A DNA stretch of 7,520 bases from Schaedlerella sp. (GTDB lineage Bacteria; Bacillota; Clostridia; Lachnospirales; Lachnospiraceae). The stretch spans positions 1 through 7,520 of the forward strand of contig JAHHTO010000117.1 of NCBI GenBank assembly GCA_020024595.1, given 5' to 3'. The notes below the pieces were generated by a model. That model was not told the DNA's origin. It ran no database searches and worked only from the letters and a program-made list of their open reading frames with translations. Both the position numbers and the translations under genes were made by a program. Shown here piece by piece: positions 7,196-7,520 of the stretch; position 1 is the first letter of the stretch; each line of letters starts with the position of its first letter.

Positions 7196-7207
7196 TCGGA
7201 TTTACAA
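7179..7207 (-). promoter_or_regulatory. putative sigma-A promoter of the RpiR-to-S1 cluster
   Basis: TTGTAA (7207-7202, 4 of 6) and a perfect TATAAT (7184-7179) are separated by exactly 17 bases. Transcription would start near 7172 and give a leader of about 54 bases before the GTG at 7118. No other comparable promoter was seen between this point and the terminator at 2279, so it may drive all five genes. Confidence 0.75.
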
Positions 7208-7239
7208 GATAAGAAATATCCGGCAGACTTTTGTTTTTC

Positions 7240-7520
7240 TTAAATTTCACGGGTATACTGTTGCAGCCAATTTTGTTCTTCTGCTGTCAAGTGTGGTCCG
7301 ATAAGTTCTACCACTTTTTTATGGTACGCATTGAGGAGCATACGCTCCCTTTTTGTCATCAATTCCGGGTTGACCGCATCCAAATCGATCGGGACAAAAG
7401 TCAATGTTTCAAAATGCAGAAATTGTCCGTATTCATTTGCTTCTCCTCGGGTCACCAAAAGTTCATTTTCGATACGGATACCATGAGAATTTTCGATATA
7501 TATTCCCGGTTCATCTGTAA
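7240..7520 (-). CDS. Xaa-Pro aminopeptidase (M24B peptidase) C-terminal part, 5' end outside window
   Basis: This is the C-terminal 92 residues of a metallopeptidase that removes N-terminal residues before proline. The visible part starts with TDEPGIYIENSHGIRIENEL. The Glu in DEPGIY and the Glu in RIENEL are the last two of the five metal ligands conserved in aminopeptidase P. The rest matches the C-terminal extension of the aminopeptidase P group: a PIDLDAVNPELM stretch, an amphipathic helix around LLNAYHKKV, and an ending WLQQYTREI. The reading frame continues uninterrupted to the right edge. Codons begin at 7518, and the first two bases belong to a cut codon. No hairpin with a U-run follows the stop codon, so transcripts may read into the RpiR gene. 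Confidence 0.9.
   Translation of the reverse strand, partial: TDEPGIYIENSHGIRIENELLVTRGEANEYGQFLHFETLTFVPIDLDAVNPELMTKRERMLLNAYHKKVVELIGPHLTAEEQNWLQQYTREI

Noticed and set aside
7202..7239. Possible terminator after the peptidase gene
   Set aside because: Only weak pairings such as CGGAT/ATCCG with a 16-base loop and no U-run. Not a credible intrinsic terminator.

Overview
The window looks like a chromosomal segment from a low-GC anaerobic Firmicute, most likely a Lachnospiraceae-type (Clostridium cluster XIVa) gut bacterium. This placement is an inference from gene content: an Rnf complex with a short RnfC, a cytidylate kinase - IspH - S1 cluster, an HI0933-type flavoprotein and an RpiR regulator. 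Every credible gene lies on the minus strand, so transcription runs from high to low coordinates. I saw no mobile element, CRISPR array, rRNA or tRNA.

From upstream (right) to downstream (left): (1) 7520-7240 is the C-terminal end of an Xaa-Pro aminopeptidase-like M24 peptidase, cut by the window edge. (2) A sigma-A-like promoter with a dyad over its -10 box (7207-7174) precedes a five-gene, tightly packed cluster: an RpiR/MurR-type regulator, an HI0933-family flavoprotein (ATGA overlap), cytidylate kinase, IspH, and a four-domain S1 protein whose start overlaps the end of ispH by 20 bases. The cluster closes with a strong intrinsic terminator at 2279-2248. (3) A 180-base intergenic stretch holds a dyad and a promoter-like sequence just before rnfC. 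(4) rnfC and the first 244 codons of rnfD follow, 15 bases apart. They are the start of an rnf operon that continues past the left edge.

Functionally the middle cluster joins nucleotide supply (CMP phosphorylation), isoprenoid precursor synthesis (last MEP-pathway step, an Fe-S enzyme) and translation (S1), under what is probably an autoregulated SIS-domain repressor. The rnf operon encodes the membrane ferredoxin:NAD+ oxidoreductase that converts low-potential electrons into an ion gradient. The content is largely housekeeping. I do not see a clearly new system. The points most worth a second look are the ispH/S1 overlap, with a slippery UUU-UGA that could yield a fusion protein, the two promoter-associated dyads, and the RpiR gene heading a housekeeping operon.
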